Positions 45,708-54,600 of a stretch of DNA of 64,000 bases are shown in pieces (the first letter of the stretch is position 1; the number at the start of each line of letters is the position of its first letter). Both the position numbers and the translations under genes were made by a program. The DNA comes from Variovorax paradoxus B4 (GTDB lineage: Bacteria > Pseudomonadota > Gammaproteobacteria > Burkholderiales > Burkholderiaceae_C). The stretch lies in assembly GCF_000463015.1 (NCBI RefSeq), contig NC_022247.1:3410001-3474000 (forward strand), read 5' to 3'. The notes beneath the pieces are model-generated. The model did not search any database. It was given only the letters and a program-made list of their open reading frames with translations, and was not told the origin of the DNA.

Positions 45708-47234
45708 TTAAACGGCCCAATTCACCCTCCGCATTTCATCGTGCGTGAGCTGGATGCCCGAGTAGCGAATGCCGCCTGAACGGCGCTTCGACACACCGCG
45801 CAGATTGGTGATCCGCGAGCCCCACGCGGTCATGCTGGGGGCGTGTTCGCCGCGCGCCTTCTTCCAGTTGCTGAAGCTGGTGTACAGGTGGCCGGCTTGC
45901 GCTTCGCCCTGCATCTCGCAGCATTCATCAACCCACTGCTGGAGGTCATCGTGATCCGCCATGTAGTCGGCCGATGCATCGCGGACTGACGCCGGTACGG
46001 CAAGCCCATCGGTCTGCCACTTCAGCGCGCCCTGAACGATCCACGCGAGGATTGCCGGTGCTTCGGCCTTCAGCTTGTCCAGCATGTACGGGTCGCGCTC
46101 CACGCCCTGGAAGCGAGCGTTGAACGGCACAAGCAGCATGCGGCGGGCAATCGCTGGATCACCACCACGCAACCGGGGTTTGAAGTTGCCCACGATGACG
46201 TGCTTCTGCGTCATCTGGAATTCGAAGAAGTCGCCGCGCATGAAGCGTGCCGTTAGCGTGTCGTCGCCGGTCAGCTCTTTGATAAGGCTTTCATTGAAGA
46301 AAGAGTTTTCGTCCAGCTCCGACGACACCGCCAGGCGCTTGCCACGCAGCTGGGCCAGCTCGGTGGGATGTCGCTCACCCTTCGACTGCATCAGCGCACT
46401 GGCGGGCATCTTCAGCGTGTAGCTTCCGCCGAGCCACTGCACAAACTCCGTGAGCACCGATTTGCCGTTTGCCCCCAGGCCATACAGGAAATGAATCACC
46501 TGCTCGCGCCGGTCGCCGCTGATCCAGTAGCCCATGGATCGCTGCATGAACTCGATCAGGTCACCGTCGCCGACAAACACCTGCTGGAGGAAGCGATGCC
46601 ACGTAGGGCACGAACCCGCGAAGTCGGGCGCGACCCTGGCGGCCTGCGTCACGAATTCGATGCCGCGCGTGCGCAGCTTTCCAGTGCGTAGGTCCACGAT
46701 TCCGGCCGGCGTGTTGAGGGCCATCGTGTCCGCGTCCCACGCCGATGTCGGCACCACCATGCCGGGATCGGCCTGCGCCAGCGAGAGGGCTGCATTTACC
46801 GTGCGGGCCGACGCCAAGCGGCGCGCTTCAGCATCAACAGCAACCCCCGCCGCAGCGATGCGACACACCCGCCGCGCCACGTCATAGCGGCGCAAGTTGT
46901 CGTCTCGCGCCCACGTAACGCCGTTGTCAAGCATCCAGCCGAGCCCATGGCTCCATCGCAGGTTGGCGGCGCACTGCACGAAATCGAGCGCCAGGGCGTC
47001 ATCGCTGTACTCTGGCGGCAGCAGCGGCGATGGATCGCCCTGCTTAGGATTTGCAGGCACTGGTGGCGACACCCGCGCAGGAACATCCTCCACCAGCTCC
47101 ACGGGGACACGGCGGGGCGCAGCCTTGGGTGGTGATGGCGGCTTGTGCTTAACGCGCGGAGCTGTTGGCGGCAATGGCGGTGCCCCCTGCGGCTGCACAC
47201 CCTTGCCCGCAATGAAGTCGTCAATCGAAATCAT
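45708..47234 (-). CDS. P4/D5-type replicative helicase (SF3), primase-less
   Basis: 508 residues. After a Pro-rich linker (to about 70) comes a D5_N-like region with TMALNTPAGIVDLRTGKLR, then the SF3 helicase: Walker A in FLYGLGANGKSVLTEFV, Walker B region RGKRLAVSSELDENSFFNESLIKELTGDD, and VIVGNFKPRLRGGDPAIARRMLLVPF (sensor/arginine finger). P4 alpha also has an N-terminal primase domain, which is not visible here, so host or unseen primase would be needed. ATG 47234 overlaps the upstream stop (ATGA), which fixes the start. Confidence 0.88.
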   Translation of the reverse strand: MISIDDFIAGKGVQPQGAPPLPPTAPRVKHKPPSPPKAAPRRVPVELVEDVPARVSPPVPANPKQGDPSPLLPPEYSDDALALDFVQCAANLRWSHGLGWMLDNGVTWARDDNLRRYDVARRVCRIAAAGVAVDAEARRLASARTVNAALSLAQADPGMVVPTSAWDADTMALNTPAGIVDLRTGKLRTRGIEFVTQAARVAPDFAGSCPTWHRFLQQVFVGDGDLIEFMQRSMGYWISGDRREQVIHFLYGLGANGKSVLTEFVQWLGGSYTLKMPASALMQSKGERHPTELAQLRGKRLAVSSELDENSFFNESLIKELTGDDTLTARFMRGDFFEFQMTQKHVIVGNFKPRLRGGDPAIARRMLLVPFNARFQGVERDPYMLDKLKAEAPAILAWIVQGALKWQTDGLAVPASVRDASADYMADHDDLQQWVDECCEMQGEAQAGHLYTSFSNWKKARGEHAPSMTAWGSRITNLRGVSKRRSGGIRYSGIQLTHDEMRRVNWAV

Positions 47235-47509
47235 TTGCCGGCAGCCCTTTCCTTCGGATGAACCCATCCGATGCCCCGCAGGGCGTCTTCAACGATGCGG
47301 CGAACCTCTGGCGCGGCATTCCTGCCCCGGCACCGCCATGCAAAGTCGCACGCCGGCATCAAGCCCCAGCTGGTGCGCATCGCGACATCGCGCAGCGTGG
47401 CGTCCACGATCCTGGCGCGGCTTTCGATTTCCTGCTGTTCGCGAACGACAGCAGTCACTTCTAGCCATGCCGCGAACTTCTCAACCGTCAGCAAGGGTTT
47501 CGCGCTCAT
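47231..47509 (-). CDS. Small hypothetical protein in the replication operon
   Basis: 92 residues: LLTVEKFAAWLEVTAVVREQQEIESRARIVDATLRDVA, helical, then CDFAWRCRGRNAAPEVRRIVEDALRGIGW. It overlaps both neighbours by four bases (ATGA), so its reading frame is well supported even though the family is unknown. A role in element replication or copy control is inferred from position. Confidence 0.7.
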   Translation of the reverse strand: MSAKPLLTVEKFAAWLEVTAVVREQQEIESRARIVDATLRDVAMRTSWGLMPACDFAWRCRGRNAAPEVRRIVEDALRGIGWVHPKERAAGK

Positions 47510-47706
47510 TTCGACACCCCCGCCAGGAACCCGCGAATGAAAGAGATTTCAGCGCGCTGCTGGTCCATGATTTGGCGTGTCTGCGCGAGTTGTGCCGCGA
47601 GACTTACCAACGTAAAATCCAACCTACGAAAGCTGCGCTGTGCTGGCCTGTTTTCCAGAAACCCCAAGGATTGCCGTCCCTGGGGTTTCGCATTTGTGGG
47701 GTTCAC
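47506..47706 (-). CDS. Small hypothetical protein in the replication operon
   Basis: 66 residues, with a basic N-terminal part and a C-terminal coiled-coil-like helix (SLAAQLAQTRQIMDQQRAEI). It overlaps the AlpA-like stop and the next start by four bases each. The function is unknown. Confidence 0.65.
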   Translation of the reverse strand: MNPTNAKPQGRQSLGFLENRPAQRSFRRLDFTLVSLAAQLAQTRQIMDQQRAEISFIRGFLAGVSK

Positions 47707-47924
47707 GATGCTTCACCCACTTTCCGCGTCTGCGATTCCTGCCAGGCGCGAACATCCGATTGCCGCCAGGCTGTCATGCCGGCAGAAAGCTTGATGGGCT
47801 TGGGGAAAGTGCCGGCCGCAACCGCGCGCCAAAGACTGGCGTGGCTGCCTGGGAAAAACCCTTCCGAAAGTAGGCGTTTTTGCCGGATGAAAACTTCGAG
47901 TTCTGCTGTTTGCGTGGTAGGCAT
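47703..47924 (-). CDS. AlpA-like excisionase/regulator
   Basis: 73 residues. RLLSEGFFPGSHASLWRAVAAGTFPKPIKLSAGMTAWRQSDVRAWQES is the winged-helix pattern of AlpA/MerR-like prophage regulators ('..G...sr.tlwr.v..G.FP.pikls.r..aWr.sdv..W'). Such proteins activate integrase expression or act as excisionases. It heads a four-gene operon with overlapping stops and starts leading into the helicase and lies next to the integrase gene. Confidence 0.85.
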   Translation of the reverse strand: MPTTQTAELEVFIRQKRLLSEGFFPGSHASLWRAVAAGTFPKPIKLSAGMTAWRQSDVRAWQESQTRKVGEAS

Positions 47925-48082
47925 TTTGAGAGTCCATGTTGTCTAAACCGGACTCAATTGTCGCCAGCGTGCAACAACATGCAATAAAGCGGCGTGAATC
48001 GCGATGAATGCCGATGAATTCACGCTCAGATTCTTCGAGGGCGCTCTTTACCTCGCGAAAACTAGAAACAGTTTGTAAATTT

Positions 48083-49336
48083 TCAACGTGCCGGCTTCGC
48101 GCAGAACACTGCCCATTCAGCCATCAGCTTCTTGCGCTTCTGGAAGAGGTCGCCCCGTCGATAGGCCGCCTCCACTTCGGATTCAATCTGATGCGCCAGC
48201 GCCATTTCAACCACTTCGCGCGGGTAGTCGGTTTTTTCTGCCACGTAGTCGCGGAACGTGCTGCGAAGACCGTGCGTTGTGATGCGCTCGCCCTTGGCAT
48301 CGACGTAGGGCATGCCCTTGAGCATTTCCAGCAGTGCAGCACTACTTAGCGGCTTGCCTGGCTTCGTGCCGGGAAACACCCATTCACCTGGCGCTTCCGC
48401 TAGCTGTTCTCGAAAGATCGCGACGCACTGGCGGCTAAGCGGCACGCGGTGTTCAACCTCCATCTTCATCCGGCTGGCAGGCACGACCCACAATCCGGCG
48501 TCCAAATCAATTTCGGACCACTTCGCTTCTGTGACTTCGGACGCGCGCAAGGCGGTGAGGCTTACCACTGCCAACGCGCGTGCGCTGGAGTTGTTGCGCG
48601 CGCGCAGGTCACGCATGAACGTGGGCATTTGCGCGAACGGAAGCGCTGGATGGTGGCGAACGGTCTTCACCTTCGTGGGACTCGGCAGCACCTTGTCTAG
48701 AAAATCCTTGAAGCGTGCCGGGTTCTCTTTGCCCTGCCTATAGCCGTGGACGGTCGCCCATCCGATGGTGCCGCGCAGAACCGTCAACAGTTTCTCTGCC
48801 GTCTCGGTTTTCGTCTCCCATATCGGCTTCAGCACCGCGAGGATGTGTGCCAGCTCGATGTCTGCCACCAGGATGTCGCCGATGTGCGGGTAGGCGTAGG
48901 TTTCTAGCCAGCTCTCGCGCCGCTCGACGGCCTTCTTGTCCTTCCATTTGGACTGCATGGCCTTGATGTATGCGCCCGCCGCTTTCCTGACCGTCATGGC
49001 GGCCTCGCGCTGAGCCATCGCACGGCTTCGTGCGGCGATTTTCTCGGCCACGGGGTCCACACCCTCGCGGACCTTCACGGCAAGGGCTTTGGCGGCCTCT
49101 CTGGCAGCCGCCAGCGTGACTACCTGGGCCGAGCCCACGCCGAAATCGCGGCGGTGCTGCACGACCTTGCCGGCCGCATTAGTGCGCGTGCCCACCGTAA
49201 GCCGCGCCACCCATGATCGCGCCCCGGACTCGGTGATTTGAAGATGAAGGCCAGGCGCACCGCCTACTGCGTGCAACCCAGGTTCTTTCCTGGCGGCAAC
49301 GGCCTTGACGGATAGCTCTTTGGCGGTGCGGGGCAT
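48083..49336 (-). CDS. P4-type tyrosine integrase
   Basis: 417 residues. The N-terminal DUF4102-like domain (ELSVKAVAARKEPGLHAVGGAPGLHLQIT) is followed by a SAM-like core-binding domain and the catalytic domain with Arg264 (LTALRASEV), His355-x-x-Arg358 (THGLRSTFRDY), His382 (LAHQIESE) and the nucleophile Tyr392 (VEAAYRRGDLF). All catalytic residues are present, so the enzyme should be functional. It inserts the element at the 3' end of tRNA-Gly and lies 178 bases inside attR. Confidence 0.95.
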   Translation of the reverse strand: MPRTAKELSVKAVAARKEPGLHAVGGAPGLHLQITESGARSWVARLTVGTRTNAAGKVVQHRRDFGVGSAQVVTLAAAREAAKALAVKVREGVDPVAEKIAARSRAMAQREAAMTVRKAAGAYIKAMQSKWKDKKAVERRESWLETYAYPHIGDILVADIELAHILAVLKPIWETKTETAEKLLTVLRGTIGWATVHGYRQGKENPARFKDFLDKVLPSPTKVKTVRHHPALPFAQMPTFMRDLRARNNSSARALAVVSLTALRASEVTEAKWSEIDLDAGLWVVPASRMKMEVEHRVPLSRQCVAIFREQLAEAPGEWVFPGTKPGKPLSSAALLEMLKGMPYVDAKGERITTHGLRSTFRDYVAEKTDYPREVVEMALAHQIESEVEAAYRRGDLFQKRKKLMAEWAVFCAKPAR

Positions 49337-49513
49337 GGCTCAATCCTTTAGATGAAGCCAAAGTCTACCCCACTAAATAACCCACTACAAACTTGGTATG
49401 AAGCGTGATTGGCCGATACGGCATGTGGTGGTCACTAGCCAAACTCCCCAATGAAACAAGTGCGTTTAAACGCCATGAGAGATTTGATGGGACAACATGG
49501 GTTCGGTTCCTTT

Positions 49514-49531
49514 TTCCCTTCACCCGCTCCA
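49514..49531. other. Attachment site attR
   Basis: An exact 18-base copy (TTCCCTTCACCCGCTCCA) of the tRNA-Gly 3' end at 39837-39854. It marks the right edge of the integrated element; chromosomal genes resume beyond it. Confidence 0.9.
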
Positions 49532-49556
49532 TCAGCCCCGCTCGTCCCGCGCACCC

Positions 49557-49892
49557 TCACAAGCGCCGTGCGAGCTTCGACCGGCTCTCCTGCGTCCGCA
49601 TCCTGTTGATCTCGGCGATGCCGTCCTTGGTGATGCGCATCACGATGGCATTGCGCGCGTTCTTGTACTTGCCGGAGCCATCCAGCGCCGGGGCTATTTC
49701 TGCTTCGATCAGACCCGTCGCCTTGAGGATCGATACATGTCGAACATCTTCGGGCGTCACCACTTTCTTCGGCAGCGAGGCGTGTTGAAGGCTCATCAGG
49801 AAAATCAGGGGCATGCGGATCCCTCGATCGCGTTGTTGCTGCCGCAAATGTTCCTTCGCGTGAGATTCGAAAAAAGTATTTAACCGCCGCAT
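49557..49892 (-). CDS. Small winged-helix-like hypothetical protein
   Basis: 111 residues. The C-terminal 70 (EDVRHVSILKATGLIEAEIAPAL...NAIVMRITKDGIAEINRMR) read like the second half of a winged helix: a recognition helix, an 'LI.Aei' wing and a final strand-helix as in MarR- or ArsR-like proteins. The N-terminus is basic and helical. It is the first chromosomal gene after the element and lies between attR and the methyltransferase gene. The start could be the ATG at residue 27. Confidence 0.6.
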   Translation of the reverse strand: MRRLNTFFESHAKEHLRQQQRDRGIRMPLIFLMSLQHASLPKKVVTPEDVRHVSILKATGLIEAEIAPALDGSGKYKNARNAIVMRITKDGIAEINRMRTQESRSKLARRL

Positions 49893-49990
49893 CGGCTTGT
49901 CGGACACCAGCCAGCCGGCGTGTAGCAAAGACGCCAACTCAAGTGCCCCCTCCATTGCGGGGGGCTCGCAGCCAGGCGCCTGCGCGGTAC

Positions 49991-50764
49991 CTAGCCTGCC
50001 AGATCGAAACAGCAGCCCGCGTAGTACGGCTGGTCGCCGCCATCGACGAACGGCACTTCGATGGGCTTGCCTTCGTTGCGCCAGGCATCGCGGCGCTTGT
50101 AGCCGGCGTCCCTGAGCTCGGCCCACAATTCCTCGACGTGCTGGATGCGGTAGGGGCAGAACGCGATGCCGATGCTGTTGATCGTGTAGATGGTGCGCTC
50201 GGGGTGGACCGCCGTCGTGTTCAGCACGATGCGCTTCGGCTTCACGGCGAGCGTTGCAAGAGTTTCTGCAATCCGCTGCGGCAGGTACTGCAGGCTGCCC
50301 GAGGCATACAGCACGTCGCAGCCGCTGGCGCCTGTGTAGTCGGTGGTGAAGTCCAGTTGCGCGGTCGCCTCGCGCTGCACGGCCAGTTCCTTCCCCGTTT
50401 GCACCACCCCGGGTACGTCGCAGACCGTCCAGCGCAGGCCGTCCGGATAAGGCAGGACGCGGCGGAACGCGTAGTACTTGATTCCCACGTGGCCGCCCAG
50501 ATCGAACACGCGCCGCATGCCCTCGTCGAACGATCTCGCGAGCCAGAAAAGACCGGGATAGTCGTAGAAGTAGATCTGATGGCTGTAGAGCTCGCCGGCC
50601 GCCTTGGCGTTGCTGTAGCCAACGGCCTTCGACTCCGGTGCGCCGGCCTCCGCGGCGGCAAAGCTCTCGAAAGAGCCCATGAAGAGGTTCTCGGTCTCGT
50701 TGACCAGGAACTTGCGCCGATAGGCTTCGACGCGGTGACGCAAGGGCAGCAGGTTGGGAAGCAT
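49991..50764 (-). CDS. TIGR04325-family putative methyltransferase
   Basis: 257 residues. The SAM-binding motif I is VFDLGGHVGIKYYAFRRVL, followed by RWTVCDVPGVVQTGK (motif II acidic turn) and CDVLYASGSLQYLPQ. This matches the TIGR04325 group of methyltransferase-like proteins found in surface-polysaccharide and secondary-metabolite loci. The substrate is unknown. It is divergent from the NRPS/PKS gene, with about 930 bases between them, and might modify the peptide product; this is only a positional guess. Confidence 0.78.
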   Translation of the reverse strand: MLPNLLPLRHRVEAYRRKFLVNETENLFMGSFESFAAAEAGAPESKAVGYSNAKAAGELYSHQIYFYDYPGLFWLARSFDEGMRRVFDLGGHVGIKYYAFRRVLPYPDGLRWTVCDVPGVVQTGKELAVQREATAQLDFTTDYTGASGCDVLYASGSLQYLPQRIAETLATLAVKPKRIVLNTTAVHPERTIYTINSIGIAFCPYRIQHVEELWAELRDAGYKRRDAWRNEGKPIEVPFVDGGDQPYYAGCCFDLAG

Positions 50765-51695
50765 GAGCTGGTTTCCTCTTTGGCTGAAAGAACACCACCC
50801 CGCAGCGCCTCGGCAACCGTTTGACGCTGCGCGGAGAAATGCGAAACCCGAATCCTATCGATTCGGGCACCGCGCGCGGAAGAACCTCTTCGCACCGTGC
50901 CGGCAAAAACCGGCGCTTTTCAGACTTGCTGCGAAGCAACGAATTTCAAATTGCAATCAGAATGCCACAAACCCCATTGATTCATTAAATTTACCAAAAC
51001 CCCGGCTTGATCCGACAAACCAACGAGGCAGCCGACTACCCCGGAGTTACAAAATTTCCGTGTCTCTCCGTGAATAACTTCACATTCCCCCAAAGCCAAG
51101 GCAATTAATAGCTACCGCATCTTGTGCAAGTAGCGATTACATCCCTTGCCCTTCGCAGCCCCGCCTGATCAGCTTCTGGTCGACAAGCTGCGGTATCCGG
51201 CGCAGGCGATACCGGGCAGCCGGCACTCCCCTGTTTCGCCTCTACCTGCCCCCCCATTTTGCAGACCTATTCAGCTTGCGCAGCAGCGGTTTGCCATGTT
51301 TTCGGCAGGCCTTTTGTCATGGTCGCACGCGGTGCGGGCGGGGGCGCTTGTCTCCCTCCGAAGGGGGCGCATTGCTCATGCGCGACTGCGGCGCAATTTC
51401 TACAGTGAGTTCACTGGGCCAATGCTTTCCGGGAAAGTGCCCTCACCGCAGATCGGACGAATCGAGGAATGCCGGCGGAAATGGCCGCTAGCTACCCTAT
51501 TCAAGCGATATGAGGTAGTACAAACATGTAACGAATGATTCAGAAATGTAATTCGACAAACTTTGGACAACACCGCGCCGGACAAAGCCTCTAGGATTGC
51601 CTCGAAATACAAACTAACGTACTCATCAATTTAATTGGCTAATTGCCGATTTCCGCATTCCATCTATTGCATGCATTATTTTTTCGATTTTCCCT
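50765..51695. other. Long, partly AT-rich intergenic region before the NRPS/PKS locus
   Basis: About 930 bases without a convincing gene on either strand. Two stretches (about 50930-51130 and 51500-51695) are clearly richer in A+T than the coding DNA around them, as expected for promoters of the divergent methyltransferase and NRPS/PKS transcripts. I looked for a Fur-type box and saw none. The sequence just before ATG 51696 has no good ribosome-binding site. Confidence 0.5.
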
Positions 51696-54600
51696 ATGAA
51701 AATTCAATTAGCCGATCCGGCGCAATTCGCGCCCCCCCGATTTTCATTGGATGATCTGTTCGCATCGCGCCCCAATTCGGACAGGCCGGACGAACGGGCC
51801 CAGAGCTCGGTGGCGCTCGGAGAGCAGAGCGCACAGCGCTGGAAGCAATGGCTCGGCGCCACCGGCCAGCTGCCCGACACCCCCTTCGCGGCGGCGTGGC
51901 TGCTGCTCCAGGCGCGCTGGCTCGGCGAGCAGCAGCCGGCGCTGCACGAAGCGTCGAAGAACGGATGGGCAGCGGCCACGAGCCGGACGGCGGTCGCCGC
52001 GGCCTTCGATCCGGCCCAACCGGCCCGCACCTGGCTGGCCTCGCTCGACCAGGAACGGCGCCAGGCCACAGCCGCAGCTTCGCCGGAGCCGTCGCCGAGC
52101 GTTCTCTGGCTGCGCGGCGACATCGGAGTCGACGATGTCCAGGCCCCCCTTCAACTTTGGCTGACCACCGCATCGGACGACTCGCCGCGCCTCCATGCCA
52201 GCGCGGCAGCAAGCCTTCTGGACGCGGCATCGGCAGAGCAACTGCTCGCGGCCATTGCCGACACCGCCGCCGATCTGCTCGACCGGGCCGACAGCCCCCT
52301 CGGCAGCATCCGCACCCTGCCCGCCGCCGACCGCGAGCACCAGCTCGCCGACTGGAACACGGCCCCCTCTCCCCTTGACCGGACCCTCACCGTGGCAGGG
52401 ATGTTCGCCCGCCAGGCCGCGGCCGCACCCGATGCCATTGCGCTCGCGGAAGGCGATGCGCAGATGAGCTACGGCGAGCTCGAGCGCGAGTCGAACCAGT
52501 TCGCGCACCGCCTGCAGAACCTGGGCGTGCGGGCGGGCGACAACGTCGGCCTGGTGCTCGACAGGTCGATGGAGGCCGTGGTGGCGCAGCTCGGCATCCT
52601 CAAGGCGGGCGCGGCCTATGTGCCGGTGCCGACGGATTTCCCGCCCGAGCGGATCGCCTACATGCTCGACGAGGCGAACTCGCGGCAGGTGGTCACCACG
52701 TCGGCGCTGCGCCATCTCGTGCCCGCGTCGCGTGCGCCGCTGCTGCTCGATGAAACCGAGGGCACCGAATCCGCGCCCTGGAGCGCTCCCGCCATCGACG
52801 GTGAATCGGTGGCGTACGTGATGTACACCTCGGGCTCGACGGGCACGCCCAAGGGCATCGAGATCTGCCACCGCGCGATCCTGCGCCTGGTGGTCGGCGT
52901 CGACTATGCCGAGCTGGCGCCGGGCCGCAACGTGCTGCATGCCGCGCCGCTCGGCTTCGATGCCGCCACCTTCGAGATCTGGGGTCCGCTGCTCAACGGC
53001 GGCTGCTGCGTGGTCCACGGCGAGCGCGTACCCACGGGCGCCGGCCTTGCCCGCACCATCGCGCGCCACCACGTGCACACCGCCTGGCTCACGGCCGCGC
53101 TGTTCAACGCGGTGATCGACGACGACCCGGCGCACTTCTCGGGCCTGCGGCATCTCATCACCGGCGGCGAAGCGCTCTCGGTGCCGCACGTGCGGCGCGC
53201 ACTGGCCGCGCTTCCGGCGCTTGCGCTCAGCAACGGCTACGGGCCGACCGAATGCACCACCTTCGCGGCCACCCACCGCATTCCGGCCGCGCTGCCCGCC
53301 GACCTGCGCTCGGTGCCGATCGGCCGGCCGATCAAGGACACCGTGCTGCGCGTGCTGAGCCCTTCGATGGCCCTGCTGCCGACCGGCCTGGTGGGCGAGC
53401 TGTGCATCGGCGGGCACGGGCTCGCGCGCGGCTACCTGCGGCAACCCCGGTTGACCGAAGAACGCTTCGTGCCCGATCCGTTCGGCGCGACCGGCGAGCG
53501 CCTCTACCGCACGGGCGACCTCGTGCGCTGGCTGCCCGACGGCACGCTCGAATTCATCGGCCGCCGCGACGGGCAGGTCAAGATCCATGGCCACCGGATC
53601 GAGACCGGCGAGGTCGAGATGGCCATCCTCGCGCACCCGGCCATCCAGGCCTGCGCCGTCGATGCGCGGCCCGACGCCGATGGCCAGCTGCGCCTGGTGG
53701 CCTACCTTGTCGCGCGCTCGCACAGGCTCTCCTGGGACGCGCTGCGCACGCATCTGGCCACACGCCTGCCCGCAGCGCTGCTGCCCTCTGCCCAGGTCTG
53801 GCTCGCGCAACTTCCGGTCACGCTCAACGGCAAGCTCGACCGCAGGGCCCTGCCCGAACCGGCGGCCGAACGCCCCGATCTCGCGCAGCCGTTCGAGGAA
53901 GCGCGCAACGCCGCCGAGCAGCGGGTGTGCGAAGCCTTCGCCCGCGCGCTGCACATCGAGAAGGCCGGGCGCAACGACAACTTCTTCGACCTGGGCGGCG
54001 ACTCGCTGCGCGTGCTGCAGGTGCTGGCGGAACTGCAGCGTGACAGCGCGCAGCCGCTGTCGACCAATCTCTTCTTCCGCCATCCGACGCCGAGCGCCAT
54101 GGCGGCCGAGTTGGAAACGGCCGCCGATGCGGCGTCCGCGCCCGCCGCCGCGCCGCGCACAGCGAGCGCACAGCCGCCGCTCGCCGAGACCGACCCCAAC
54201 ATGTCGGAGGCCATTGCGCTGATCGCCACCGCGGGCCGCTTTCCAGGCGCCGCGGATGTCGAGCAGCTCTGGGACAACCTCGTCGCCGGCCGCGACACCA
54301 TCAGCTTCTTCGACGACGACACGCTCGATGCCGGCGTGAGCGAAGCCTTGCGCAAGGACCCGGCCTACGTGCGGGCCCGCGGCGTGATCGAAGGCATCGA
54401 GAACTTCGACGCCGCCTTCTTCGGCATCGGCCCGAAGGAGGCCGTGCTGATGGACCCGCAGCAGCGCGTGTTCCTCGAGATCTGCTGGGAATGCCTGGAG
54501 CGCGCGGGCTATGTGCCCGACGCCGCACCGGGCCCCGTGGGCGTGTATGCCGGCATGTACAACGCCAGCTACTTCCAGCGCCATGTCGCCACCCGGCCCG

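Larger units (their letters stand above)
39855..49531. mobile_element. Integrated P4-like phage-satellite element at tRNA-Gly
   Basis: About 9.7 kb between 18-bp direct repeats. All but one small gene run leftward. From the integrase end they are: tyrosine integrase, AlpA-like regulator, two small proteins and a D5/SF3 helicase in overlapping frames; a repeat-rich noncoding region; an HTH/terminase-small-like protein; a Mor-like activator; an HK97-type capsid protein; small proteins; and accessory genes near the tRNA. No portal, large terminase, protease or tail genes are present, so it cannot form phage alone. It resembles P4 or PICI satellites. Its genes look a little less GC-rich than the chromosome. 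Confidence 0.85.

Noticed and set aside
45367..45720. Possible gene between the helicase and the terminase-like gene
   Set aside because: Overlaps the inverted repeat, the G10 tract and the iteron-like motifs; composition is not protein-like and no ribosome-binding site is seen.
50765..51695. Fur box or siderophore-type regulation before the NRPS/PKS genes
   Set aside because: No sequence close to the 19-bp Fur consensus was found, and no siderophore-specific domain is visible in the two enzymes.
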